Source: Lachnospiraceae bacterium 3-1 (GTDB taxonomy: Bacteria; Bacillota; Clostridia; Lachnospirales; Lachnospiraceae). Taken from it: DNA of 64,000 nucleotides. The stretch is taken from the NCBI GenBank assembly GCA_000403255.2, contig KE159571.1, forward strand, positions 686,636-750,635, written 5' to 3'. Below are positions 8,254 to 17,213 of the stretch, one piece after another (the first letter of the stretch is position 1; every line of letters begins with the position of its first letter). The notes below the pieces were generated by a model that saw only the letters and a program-made list of their open reading frames with translations, was not told the DNA's origin and did no database searches. A program made the translations under genes and the position numbers.

Positions 8254-9693
8254 ATGAAAAGAAATGCACAGGCTAAACAGAAAAATAATGGTATTTTCCA
8301 AAAAAATATGGAATTGGAGCTTTTGATTGAGGATATGGGAGTAGATGGAGAGGGAATTGGGAAAAAAGAAGGTGCCATATTTTTTGTAAAAGATGCTGTC
8401 CTTGGAGACCGTGTTTTGGCAAAAATTATGAAAATGAAGAAAAATTATGGGTATGCCCGTCTACTTCAGGTAATAGCGCCATCTCCTTATAGGGTGGAGC
8501 CTCGCTGCAATTACCATCGTCAGTGTGGGGGATGTCAGATGCAGGCATTGGATTACCAAAAGCAGTTGGAGTTTAAGGAAAACAAGGTTAAGAATAACCT
8601 GAAGCGAATAGGTGGCTTTCGTCTGCCAGAGGATATTCCTGTGATACATCCGGTTATTGGTATGGAGAAACCATATTATTATAGAAATAAAGTGCAGTTT
8701 CCCATTGGAACCGATAAAAATGGGAAAATTGTGACAGGATTTTATGCTGCCCACAGTCATAATATTATTCCCAATCGACAATGCTTTCTTGGTGAAAAAG
8801 TCAATGAAAAAATCTTGGATGTGGTGATTTCCTTTATGGAAGAAAACGGAATTACAGCTTATGAAGAAGCAACTGGAACTGGGCTGGTGCGGCATGTGCT
8901 GACCCGTGTTGGATTTCGGACTGGGGAACGAATGGTGTGTCTTGTTATCAATGGGAAATCTTTGCCATGTGCAGAAAAGCTGGTGGAAAAACTGCGTACC
9001 ATTGAGGGGATGACCAGTATCCTGTTAAATGTAAACAGAGAAAATACAAACGTTATTCTTGGAAGAGAAATTATTTCTCTCTGGGGGAAAAATTTTATTT
9101 CAGATTATATTGGAAATATCAAATATCAGATTTCTCCGTTGTCTTTTTTTCAGGTAAATCCAGTCCAGACACAGAGACTATATGAGAAAGCTCTGGAGTA
9201 TGCAGGGCTTACAGGCAAAGAAATTGTGTGGGATTTGTATTGTGGAATTGGAACGATTTCTTTGTTTTTGGCTCAGAGGGCGAAGAAGGTGTACGGAGTG
9301 GAGATTGTGGCCCCTGCCATTGCAGATGCAAGACAGAATGCCAGAATAAACGGCATTGAAAATGTTGAGTTTTTTGTAGGAAAGGCAGAGGAGGTTTTGC
9401 CAGAGTTTTATGAAAAGGGATGTTGGGATGCGCAAATGGAGGATATGCTGCACCCGGATGTCATTGTGGCAGATCCGCCTAGGAAAGGCTGTGATGAGAA
9501 GTGTCTGGAAACCATTGTGAAAATGCAGCCGGGGCGGGTGGTGTATGTCAGCTGTGATTCGGCGACGCTGGCTCGGGATTTGAAATACTTGTGTGAGGGA
9601 GGATATGAGGTGAGGGAAGTGCAGATGGTGGATATGTTTCCGCAGACAACACATGTGGAAACGGTGGCTCTGCTGACGAGAAAAGCCCCGTAA
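8254..9693 (+). CDS. rlmD: 23S rRNA (uracil-C5)-methyltransferase RlmD/RumA family
   Basis: A 479-residue class I SAM methyltransferase. A TRAM domain occupies about 15-75, followed by a 4Fe-4S motif with Cys85, Cys91, Cys94 and probably Cys177. The SAM motif is WDLYCGIGTISLFLAQ (about 325-340), then ADPPRKGCDEKCL and the catalytic VVYVSCDSATLARD with Cys434. It ends with the family-typical DMFPQTTHVETVALL. The enzyme makes m5U in 23S rRNA; Firmicutes paralogues are sometimes called RlmCD. This gene (rumA) is a recognised insertion site for elements with serine recombinases, and the accessory DNA begins directly after its stop, so its last codons could be supplied by the element. Confidence 0.95.
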   Translation: MKRNAQAKQKNNGIFQKNMELELLIEDMGVDGEGIGKKEGAIFFVKDAVLGDRVLAKIMKMKKNYGYARLLQVIAPSPYRVEPRCNYHRQCGGCQMQALDYQKQLEFKENKVKNNLKRIGGFRLPEDIPVIHPVIGMEKPYYYRNKVQFPIGTDKNGKIVTGFYAAHSHNIIPNRQCFLGEKVNEKILDVVISFMEENGITAYEEATGTGLVRHVLTRVGFRTGERMVCLVINGKSLPCAEKLVEKLRTIEGMTSILLNVNRENTNVILGREIISLWGKNFISDYIGNIKYQISPLSFFQVNPVQTQRLYEKALEYAGLTGKEIVWDLYCGIGTISLFLAQRAKKVYGVEIVAPAIADARQNARINGIENVEFFVGKAEEVLPEFYEKGCWDAQMEDMLHPDVIVADPPRKGCDEKCLETIVKMQPGRVVYVSCDSATLARDLKYLCEGGYEVREVQMVDMFPQTTHVETVALLTRKAP

Positions 9694-10228
9694 ATCAAAG
9701 TTTTCCGCCGATTTGGGACAAAAATGGATGTGTGTTTCAGTTTCCGCAGAATAGGTATGAGGGAATTGATTTACCCAGGGGGATAGGCTGTGGGGAACGG
9801 AAGATATACATTTTGGCGAAAGGATATGTTTTCGCAAAAATAGAAGAAACAGTGGCATTGCATTTTCATTAACTGGAGATGTGATGCCATTTTGTTATAA
9901 ATATGGTAAATATATTTTTTGATAATCTACGGTGTTAAGACTCTGACCTTGGCATCAACGGAGGGGCGAAAAAGCCCGTAAACTGGGCATTTCTGCGGTT
10001 ACATAGGGTTAAAATTTACATAATAGAACGTCACTTTTAGCAGACAAAAAATCCCGTTTTGTCCTTTTGGATAGGTTAAGGGGGTAGCTTAATGTATGCA
10101 CTATTTGGCAAAAGAAAATAAAATATGGCAAAAGTATAAATGTATGGCGAAAGTATATTAAATTGCAAAACACAAACTTTATACGAGCCTCCGTAGATTT
10201 AAAAGTACAATGAAATGTTATATAAATG
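9694..10228. other. Gene-free spacer between rlmD and the restriction operon
   Basis: No open frame of note is present on either strand. Visible items are an imperfect hairpin (TGGCATTGCAT with ATGTGATGCCA) at about 9853-9889, an inverted TTTTGGCGAAA/TTTTCGCAAAA pair at 9811-9840, and the direct repeats at 10104-10160. The AT content rises here. This is the likely left boundary zone of the mobile element, but no attachment site can be proved from one end. Confidence 0.6.
10104..10160 (+). repeat. Three direct repeats with 20 bp period upstream of the restriction operon
   Basis: The core TGGCAAAAG or TGGCGAAAG followed by an A/T-rich tail recurs with its GGC at 10107, 10127 and 10147, an exact 20 bp period (about two helical turns). 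A fourth look-alike is at 9815. They sit 70-125 bp upstream of the promoter at 10229, which suits an operator or activator array for the XRE gene product. Function is inferred. Confidence 0.6.
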
Positions 10229-10257
10229 TTGCTTAAATGATTGGTATGAGTTATAAT
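10229..10257 (+). promoter_or_regulatory. Promoter of the restriction-modification operon
   Basis: TTGCTT at 10229-10234 and TATAAT at 10252-10257 are separated by 17 bp. The XRE gene starts 50 bp downstream, so this promoter probably drives the XRE, methyltransferase and McrBC-like genes, which are closely spaced. Confidence 0.75.
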
Positions 10258-10306
10258 AATGCTGTTGCAGTGCGTATTTTGATGAGATAATTAAGAGGTG
10301 GATATA

Positions 10307-10516
10307 ATGAGTTTTTCTGAGGACATTAAGCGTATACGTCGTAAGGCTTTTTTAACACAAGAAGATTTTGCAAAAGAAATAGGGGTATCATATGCAACAG
10401 TGAATAGGTGGGAGACTGGCAAAGCGAAACCTAATTTAAAGACAATGAAACTGATAGATGGGTATTGCAAGAAGAACGCCATTGACTTTGACATCAGTGA
10501 AGAAATAGCAGATTAG
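10307..10516 (+). CDS. XRE-type HTH regulator of the restriction operon
   Basis: The start at 10307 is chosen because AAGAGGTGG lies 6-8 bases upstream; the product is 69 residues and almost entirely one Cro/C1-type helix-turn-helix (FLTQEDFAKEIGVSYATVNRWETGKAKP). It is the first gene of the operon and ends 14 bp before the first methyltransferase, the position and size of a restriction controller (C) protein. A role in delaying or tuning restriction is inferred from that position. The repeats at 10104-10160 are possible targets. Confidence 0.85.
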   Translation: MSFSEDIKRIRRKAFLTQEDFAKEIGVSYATVNRWETGKAKPNLKTMKLIDGYCKKNAIDFDISEEIAD

Positions 10517-10530
10517 AGGAGTGGCATACA

Positions 10531-11610
10531 ATGCAGAATTATAAAGTAGTTGACTTGTTTTGTGGAGCAGGTGGATTATCTAAAGGATTTCTTGATGCCG
10601 GGTATGATGTGGTCTTGGGAATTGACTATGATGATGCTGCACTAGAAACTTTTCAGAAGAATCACGGCTCAGCCACTGCAATGAAATTGGATTTGTATAA
10701 TCATGAGAATATAGAAAAAATTGTAGATTTTTTAAAAGAAAGAAATATAGATAATTTGGATGTTTTAGTAGGCGGACCGCCATGCCAAGGTTTTTCGTAT
10801 GCTGGAAAAATGGATATAAATGATAAAAGAAACTTTTTATATATTGCTATGGTTAAATTAACAGAGCGCTTGCGTCCCAAAGCCGTGTTATTGGAAAATG
10901 TATTGGCAATGATAGAGGCAAATGGAGGTGTTGGGGCAAGGCGTGTTATTGACGATTTTAGAGCTATAGGATATAAAATGGTGCCTAAAGTATTATTTGC
11001 TCCAGATTATGGAGTACCTCAAATTAGAAAAAGAGTGTTTTTCGTTGGTTTGCGTGATTTGGTAGATGAATTTTGCTTTCCAGAAGCTATGCTAGATCCG
11101 GCACATTATATTACTTGCGAAGAAGCTATTTCTGATCTTCCGAGTCTTCAGACCGATAAAGGTGAAATTGTTCGAGGAGAAAAAGTGCAGGATTATATGA
11201 CAGAACCCAAATCTGATTATCAGAGGCTTATGAGAAAGCAATCGTTGAAAGTGTATAATCATGTGGGCAGTGTTCCAATAGAAAAAACTAGGAAGATGAT
11301 TGCTTTGGTACCGGAAGGTAAAAATTATCTAGCATTGCCAGATGAATATAGGGGGTTGTATAAATATCATGAGGCGCTTACAAGATACAATAGTAAAAAA
11401 CCGTCATTGACAATTAATACAGGACATAGGTCGCATTTTCATTATAAGTGGAATCGTATTCCAACTGTTAGAGAAAGTGCGAGATTGCAAAGTTTCCCAG
11501 ATGATTTTATTTTTTATGGAAATCAGTCTGAGCAGTTTAAACAAGTTGGAAATGCCGTACCACCTTTGCTCGGACAGGTAATAGCTGAACAGCTAAAAAA
11601 ATATATTTGA
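10531..11610 (+). CDS. DNA cytosine-5 methyltransferase 1 (LlaJI/BsuMI-like system)
   Basis: A 359-residue m5C methyltransferase. Motif I is VDLFCGAGGLSKGF (residues 6-19), motif IV GGPPCQGFSYAG (about 81-92) carries the catalytic Cys, motif VI is LLENV near 125, and the closing motifs are RESARLQSFPDDF and QVGNAVPPLLGQ. The variable region between motifs VIII and IX sets the target, which cannot be read from sequence. Ribosome site AGAGGAG precedes the ATG. A second m5C enzyme follows 13 bp later; a pair like this is known where each enzyme protects one strand of an asymmetric site, as in LlaJI. Confidence 0.95.
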   Translation: MQNYKVVDLFCGAGGLSKGFLDAGYDVVLGIDYDDAALETFQKNHGSATAMKLDLYNHENIEKIVDFLKERNIDNLDVLVGGPPCQGFSYAGKMDINDKRNFLYIAMVKLTERLRPKAVLLENVLAMIEANGGVGARRVIDDFRAIGYKMVPKVLFAPDYGVPQIRKRVFFVGLRDLVDEFCFPEAMLDPAHYITCEEAISDLPSLQTDKGEIVRGEKVQDYMTEPKSDYQRLMRKQSLKVYNHVGSVPIEKTRKMIALVPEGKNYLALPDEYRGLYKYHEALTRYNSKKPSLTINTGHRSHFHYKWNRIPTVRESARLQSFPDDFIFYGNQSEQFKQVGNAVPPLLGQVIAEQLKKYI

Positions 11611-11623
11611 TTAAAGAGGAAAT

Positions 11624-12904
11624 ATGATGCTTTATAAGATGATAGATTTGTTTGCTGGTTGTGGCGGTCTTGAGGATGGGTTCTTACAAAGTGGACGATA
11701 TGAAGATATTGCGGCTGTCGAGTGGTTGCAGCCGCAAGTTCGGACGTTAGTTCATCGACTGAAAACAAAGTGGAAAATTGAAGATGCCGAGGACAGGGTA
11801 ATGTGCTTTGATATCCAGCGAGAGGAAGAACTATATTATGGTTGGAGTGATGATTCTACAGTTCCATCACGAGAAATACTTCCAAATGGTAAGCATAGCC
11901 GATATAAAACAGGACCTTACGGTAACGGAAAAGGGCTTGATTATTTTGTAGATAAAGCTGGTGGTATAGATATTATTATTGGCGGCCCCCCATGCCAAGC
12001 ATATTCTGTAGCAGGACGTGTTAGAGATGAGAATGGTATGAAAGATGACTACAGAAATTATTTGTTTGAACATTATTTGAATGTAGTAAATCGATATAAG
12101 CCCAAGGTATTTATATTTGAAAATGTGCCGGGATTGTTAAGTGCTATGCCAGATGGAACTCCGATAACAAGGTTAATTTGTCAAGGCTTTGAAGGTATTG
12201 GGTATGAGATAGTAGATGATTTGAAAGCGTATGCAAAAATAAATGCAAGTGATTATGGTGTTCCCCAGCATAGGGAACGATTGATTATTCTTGGAATTAG
12301 GAAGAATATCTGTGAAAAACCACAGGAAATATTGCATGATTTTTACAAAAATATTTTGCCAAAATACAAATCAAAAACGAAAAAGACTGTGGAAGAAGCA
12401 ATAGGAGATCTTCCGGCGCTTTATCCGATAATCACTGAAAAAACATCTTTAAAGAGAATAGGATACACAAAATCAGAGTGCAATATAACATGGCATAAGG
12501 CCCGGCATCATAGTCTTCGCGATGTGGAAATATATGGAATGCTTGCGGAAGATATATTGTCAGGGGAAAATAAGTATGCTGATAGCAAATCTCTTAGTGA
12601 GTTGTATGAAGAACGTGTTGGTGCAAAATCTCCGATACATAGGTATCATGTCTTGCGGAAGGATGAGCCAAGTACAACTATTATTTCGCATTTGGATCGT
12701 GACGGTAATAGATTTATTCACTATGATCCGAAGCAATGTAGGGATATTACTCCGAGAGAGGCTGCAAGAATACAATCCTTTGATGATGATTTTGATTTTA
12801 TAGGGAATCAGACAGATACATATATTATGATCGGGAATGCTGTGCCTCCTATTCTTGCTAAATGTGTTGGAGGGGCTGTAGCTGAAATACTTGATATGCT
12901 GTAA
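11624..12904 (+). CDS. DNA cytosine-5 methyltransferase 2 (LlaJI/BsuMI-like system)
   Basis: A 426-residue m5C methyltransferase, clearly different in sequence from its neighbour. Motif I is IDLFAGCGGLEDGF, motif IV GGPPCQAYSVAG (about 120-131) with the catalytic Cys, then FENVPGLLS, YGVPQHRERLIILG, and at the end REAARIQSFDDDF and MIGNAVPPILAKC. An insertion between motifs I and IV makes it longer than enzyme 1. AGAGGAA precedes the start. The McrB-like gene begins 13 bp after its stop. With enzyme 1 it probably completes strand-specific protection against the downstream nuclease. Confidence 0.95.
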   Translation: MMLYKMIDLFAGCGGLEDGFLQSGRYEDIAAVEWLQPQVRTLVHRLKTKWKIEDAEDRVMCFDIQREEELYYGWSDDSTVPSREILPNGKHSRYKTGPYGNGKGLDYFVDKAGGIDIIIGGPPCQAYSVAGRVRDENGMKDDYRNYLFEHYLNVVNRYKPKVFIFENVPGLLSAMPDGTPITRLICQGFEGIGYEIVDDLKAYAKINASDYGVPQHRERLIILGIRKNICEKPQEILHDFYKNILPKYKSKTKKTVEEAIGDLPALYPIITEKTSLKRIGYTKSECNITWHKARHHSLRDVEIYGMLAEDILSGENKYADSKSLSELYEERVGAKSPIHRYHVLRKDEPSTTIISHLDRDGNRFIHYDPKQCRDITPREAARIQSFDDDFDFIGNQTDTYIMIGNAVPPILAKCVGGAVAEILDML

Positions 12905-12917
12905 GGAAGTGGGAAAC

Positions 12918-15677
12918 ATGACAAAAGCCACAAATGAATTAGTGGACAGACTTAGCAAGTTCGTAGATAAAAATAAATATTTAATTTTATCTGGCACAAT
13001 GGCTGTTGGAAAAACGTATATTGCTTCTGCCATAGCTATGCGGTGTGCCCTTCCAGAGTATAATTCTCAGGGAGAATTGCCCGCAGGACAAGAAAAGTTT
13101 GATGTCGTTACAGAAATTGTTCCAATTCATCCTTCATATTTTTATGAGGATTTTATTTCTGGAATCACGATAAAAACTCAAAATGGACAAGTTGATTTTC
13201 AGTATGAGGATAAAATTTTTCTGAAAATGTTAAAAGCGGCTAATAGAAGTTGGGAGCACAAGGAAAGTAAGAAATATTTTCTCATTTTAGATGACATTGG
13301 TCGAGGAGCAATATCAGGGATTTTAGGTGATATGCTGTCGATGATTGAGCCACATGGAAATGCAGATTATAGAGTTGCGTTAAGAGACGGAACACAGGTG
13401 TGGATTTCTCCGAATGTTTACATTATTGCGACAAGGAGTACAACCATTGAGGCAATCGAACAGTTTAACTATGGATTCTTTCGCCATTTTTATGATTATT
13501 TGATAGAAACCGATTTTTCCTATATGAATGATGATGTGCATTTGACGTTTTCTGATTATGATTTATCAGCAAATGCAATGTATTGTAGGGTAAAACAGCT
13601 TGTGTCTGATAATATGAGACACCGTTATCAAATATCAAGTGCAGAAAAAAGTAGATATATAATAGGTCATGGTATTTATAAAGATAATGGTATTTCAATG
13701 GTTATAAAATACCAAGTGATCCCATTGCTTAAACAATATGTTAGAGACAATATTCTTAATCGAACTGCAAATACAGGCATATGTGCATTACAGAAATTGG
13801 TTGACGGAAAGTACAGCAAAGATAAAACACGTGCTGATACTAATAGGATAAAGTTATATAAAACAGGTATCACTGCAGAAATATTTAAAGACGAAGGAAT
13901 GACCCATCAACCACTTGTAAATCTTGTCAGTAGAATTAAGGAACAGGGACTTATTGATGATACGGATATAACGAATCAGATAATGTTTAATCCTCAAGTG
14001 GTCATAAGAAAAAAGGCTAAGATTAATAAGGTCGAGCGCACATTTCCTGTTCCGGGGTATCTTTATGTTGAAAGAAGTTCTAGGGATATTTATACATATG
14101 GGACAACTGTTAACAAGAGGGGCGAAGCTAAGCGACCTAGATTTTTCTATTCTGGCAGTATCAATGATGCTATTTCAGTCGATGGTATAGATTACGCAGT
14201 GGCTTCCGAAATGCAACCGGGCGAATATTCCAGATGGTATGAGGATTTAGATAGTGGCACAGAGGAGAATGAAAGATACTCATCATCGCCAAATTCAATT
14301 ATGTTTCGTATTCTAAGAAGCTATTATAGGGCTTTAAGCAAGCATTATGGAGAGTATTTGCTAGAATTTCCCGGCGATGAGAACATCAGGAGACTGAAGG
14401 CATATGCTGAGCAGGAATATAGATATCTTGTAAGTGAGTCAAGAAAATTACATCCGGAGATTTCTGATGAAAAGGATGTAAATGCAAAGGCAAATAACGA
14501 TTTTCGAGATGTTATTTTTGGATTAACGCTGTTTTGGAAAAATATAGGAGATGCAATTGCTGTAGGTGGTCAGACTATTAACGTGGAAGGAGTATATAAA
14601 GTGGACGGTAGCAAAAAATACGAAGAATATTCAAATGCAATGGAAACGTTGGGGATTCATCAAATGATAATGCAAGGACCTCCCGGCACCTCTAAAACTT
14701 ATTCCGCAAGGGAGTATCTTAAGTTTGTTGGGAAAAACGAAAATTCTAGTGATATTTTATCGGATTCCGAACTTGATAGTTTGCAAATAAAAGACTATTC
14801 TGCAGGAGGAATCCTGTCTGATTGGACCAAAGTTAATACTCAAAAGACTCCTAAGATTGCATGGGATATTGTTCAGTTTCATCCCTCATATGGATATGAA
14901 GATTTTGTCCGTGGCATCGAGGTAAGTACTATAAAGAATAGTACAGGTGGTTCTTCTGTTTCATATGATACAGTTAATAAAATATTGGGAAAGATGGCAG
15001 AAGTGGCAGGACGCAAGGAGTATAAGGACACAAAATTTTTCCTTGTTATTGATGAAATTAATCGAGCAAATTTAGCGACTGTATTTGGAGAATTAATTTA
15101 TGGCTTAGAATATAGAGGACGTGGTGTAGCCACTCCGTATACTGTTGATAAATCGAATAAAGTAAATTTGCCGGAAAATCTGTATATTATTGGCACAATG
15201 AATACTGCTGATAAATCCATTGGCGGTATAGATTACGCTATCCGTAGGCGATTTCTCTTTTTCTCATTACTTCCAGAAAGAAATGTTATTCTGGAGTACA
15301 GAAAAGGACTCTGCAATACTGCAGAAGAAGAAAAAAATCAAATGGAAATAAATGAGATGGCTGCTAGACTTTTTGATCGTGTGGCTGAGTTGTTTAATAC
15401 AGAAAATTTGAATTCAGAGTATTATAAGGATGACGTGCAAATTGGACATACTTATTTTCTTGTTTCGTCCCAAGAACAGCTTTATTTGCGATTTAGGTAT
15501 CAGATCATTCCAATTTTGAGGGAATATTTTAAGGATGGTATGTTCCAGTTTGAAATACCCGATGTAGACAGTGATGGCTGGTACGGACTATTAGGTTGCA
15601 TTACTGGAGAGATTGATATAAACATGGATGAGAGCAAGGTAAAAGATATCTTTGATAAGCTCGTGAAAACAGTTTAG
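12918..15677 (+). CDS. McrB-like protein with two AAA+ NTPase modules
   Basis: The start at 12918 has AGGAAGTGGG just upstream, giving 919 residues, about twice the size of E. coli McrB. The N-terminal module (about 20-260) has a P-loop LSGTMAVGKT, IHPSYFYEDFISGI and a weak Walker B FLILDDIGRG but lacks the McrB signature. The second module (about 580-870) is a full McrB NTPase: MQGPPGTSKT, FHPSYGYEDFVRGI, FFLVIDEINRANLATVFGEL and the signature GTMNTADKSIGGIDYAIRRRF. The middle (about 350-570) may be a DNA-binding or sensing region; I do not recognise it. The expected role is a nucleotide-driven motor that recruits the McrC-like nuclease. Adjacent methyltransferases suggest cutting of unmethylated rather than methylated DNA, as in LlaJI. 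Confidence 0.9.
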   Translation: MTKATNELVDRLSKFVDKNKYLILSGTMAVGKTYIASAIAMRCALPEYNSQGELPAGQEKFDVVTEIVPIHPSYFYEDFISGITIKTQNGQVDFQYEDKIFLKMLKAANRSWEHKESKKYFLILDDIGRGAISGILGDMLSMIEPHGNADYRVALRDGTQVWISPNVYIIATRSTTIEAIEQFNYGFFRHFYDYLIETDFSYMNDDVHLTFSDYDLSANAMYCRVKQLVSDNMRHRYQISSAEKSRYIIGHGIYKDNGISMVIKYQVIPLLKQYVRDNILNRTANTGICALQKLVDGKYSKDKTRADTNRIKLYKTGITAEIFKDEGMTHQPLVNLVSRIKEQGLIDDTDITNQIMFNPQVVIRKKAKINKVERTFPVPGYLYVERSSRDIYTYGTTVNKRGEAKRPRFFYSGSINDAISVDGIDYAVASEMQPGEYSRWYEDLDSGTEENERYSSSPNSIMFRILRSYYRALSKHYGEYLLEFPGDENIRRLKAYAEQEYRYLVSESRKLHPEISDEKDVNAKANNDFRDVIFGLTLFWKNIGDAIAVGGQTINVEGVYKVDGSKKYEEYSNAMETLGIHQMIMQGPPGTSKTYSAREYLKFVGKNENSSDILSDSELDSLQIKDYSAGGILSDWTKVNTQKTPKIAWDIVQFHPSYGYEDFVRGIEVSTIKNSTGGSSVSYDTVNKILGKMAEVAGRKEYKDTKFFLVIDEINRANLATVFGELIYGLEYRGRGVATPYTVDKSNKVNLPENLYIIGTMNTADKSIGGIDYAIRRRFLFFSLLPERNVILEYRKGLCNTAEEEKNQMEINEMAARLFDRVAELFNTENLNSEYYKDDVQIGHTYFLVSSQEQLYLRFRYQIIPILREYFKDGMFQFEIPDVDSDGWYGLLGCITGEIDINMDESKVKDIFDKLVKTV

Positions 15678-15689
15678 TTGGAGAAAAAT

Positions 15690-17171
15690 ATGATTGATAA
15701 ATGTTATTGGGAGAAAGGTACAAAACATCAGTGGATTTTTTATGCGAATGATAATAGTTCACTTGACGAACTTTCTGAAAAAGTAAATATAGATGAGATT
15801 GCTTGTTCTTCTGATAATGTAATAGTAAATCTCGGAATAAAGAAAATTAATGGGCGTTTATACTCTGGCAATTATGTAGGCGTTTGTCGTTTAAAAAGTG
15901 TGAATGGGAAAACTCTTTTATCATCAGATGGGGCTGAGATTATTTTGAAGATTGAGCCGAGATTTGATATATCTGTGGTGGATATGCTTAATGCACTTAG
16001 AGATGATGATGAGTTTGAAAGATATCTTGCGCCACAAACAAATAGACAGAATGAGGCGGTTAAGGAAATTGAGGATTTAAGTGACAATGAATTATTCCAT
16101 TTCTTTAATAACGAAGATTCAATCTTTTTAAAAGACAGCATTGCTCAGGAAAGTAGTATTATTACGGCAAGTGTTTTTATAACAATGCTAAAAAGTCTTT
16201 GTAGTCGACCGTTAATGGGAAGGATGGAGAGAAAAGAAGAAAATCTTACGGCTAAAGTTAAAGGAAAGATTGTATTTGGAAAAAATATTCAGAAGAACAC
16301 TCTAAGAGGTAGAGATGATCGTACTTATTGCAGGTATTTAGAATATACGGAGGATATTATTGAAAATAGAATACTAAAAGCTGCCTTACATAAAGCTGAG
16401 ATTTTTTTGACAAAGTATTTTGGATCGGCTAGTGGAAATAATAATTCATTTCGAGATATGGTGTCATATTGTAGGAATGCACTGTCACATATTTCTTATA
16501 CCAAAATTGCGAGACTTGATTTAAGTGATATTAAGACAACGGGTGTATATGTTTATTATAAACCGGTTATTAATGTCGCCAAAATGGTACTTAATGAAAT
16601 AACACTTGAGGCAACAGGAAATTCGGCGATTACTAGCTACGTTATTCCATATGCCATTTCTATGGATAAATTGTTTGAAATGTATATAAGAGCTTATTTA
16701 AAACGTGCAGGAATCAAGTCTTATGCTTCAAAGGAAAAAGGCTTACATTTATTGAAATATGATGATAAAACTGCGGTGCTTCAGCAAAGAGCAAAGGCAT
16801 TTTCAAGATATATTGCAGGAAATGTGAAACCCGATATTGTAGTGTACAATGATGAAAATGGAAAGTATGCTGTGTTTGATGTTAAGTACAAGAATTCGTT
16901 TAATATGCAGTCATCTCGTTCAGATAGATTACAAATATTGGCATACGCATTAATGTTTAATTGTGTTGATGTCGGAAACATATTTCCAACGCAGAATGGG
17001 AGAAAAAACACATATTATAGGCGCAATAAAATTAATAGCCATGAAGAAATGTCGAGATATTATAATCAGCTAAATATTGCAATTGATGCTAATTGGGAGT
17101 TTGTTCTTCAAGCGGAAGATGAGTCTTCAAGTGAAACAATATATGAGTTTTTTGAAAAAATATTAAAATAG
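15690..17171 (+). CDS. McrC-like restriction nuclease subunit
   Basis: The start at 15690 is preferred because TTGGAG lies 6-8 bases upstream; the product is 493 residues. The N-terminal part matches McrC-type proteins that bind the McrB ring. The C-terminal PD-(D/E)XK nuclease core is visible near residues 375-410: KPDIVVYNDENG, then YAVFDVKYK, with the conserved Asp and Lys. It follows the McrB-like gene by 12 bp. Together they should form the cleavage complex of the system. The substrate is inferred from the linked methyltransferases. Confidence 0.9.
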   Translation: MIDKCYWEKGTKHQWIFYANDNSSLDELSEKVNIDEIACSSDNVIVNLGIKKINGRLYSGNYVGVCRLKSVNGKTLLSSDGAEIILKIEPRFDISVVDMLNALRDDDEFERYLAPQTNRQNEAVKEIEDLSDNELFHFFNNEDSIFLKDSIAQESSIITASVFITMLKSLCSRPLMGRMERKEENLTAKVKGKIVFGKNIQKNTLRGRDDRTYCRYLEYTEDIIENRILKAALHKAEIFLTKYFGSASGNNNSFRDMVSYCRNALSHISYTKIARLDLSDIKTTGVYVYYKPVINVAKMVLNEITLEATGNSAITSYVIPYAISMDKLFEMYIRAYLKRAGIKSYASKEKGLHLLKYDDKTAVLQQRAKAFSRYIAGNVKPDIVVYNDENGKYAVFDVKYKNSFNMQSSRSDRLQILAYALMFNCVDVGNIFPTQNGRKNTYYRRNKINSHEEMSRYYNQLNIAIDANWEFVLQAEDESSSETIYEFFEKILK

Positions 17172-17213
17172 CTTTGTGAAAATATTATTATTTGAAAAGT
17201 AGGGGGTAAGAAA

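Noticed and set aside
8000..8257. 85-residue open frame over the hairpin cluster
   Set aside because: It is made of palindromic DNA, has no ribosome site, low-complexity composition and no family look.
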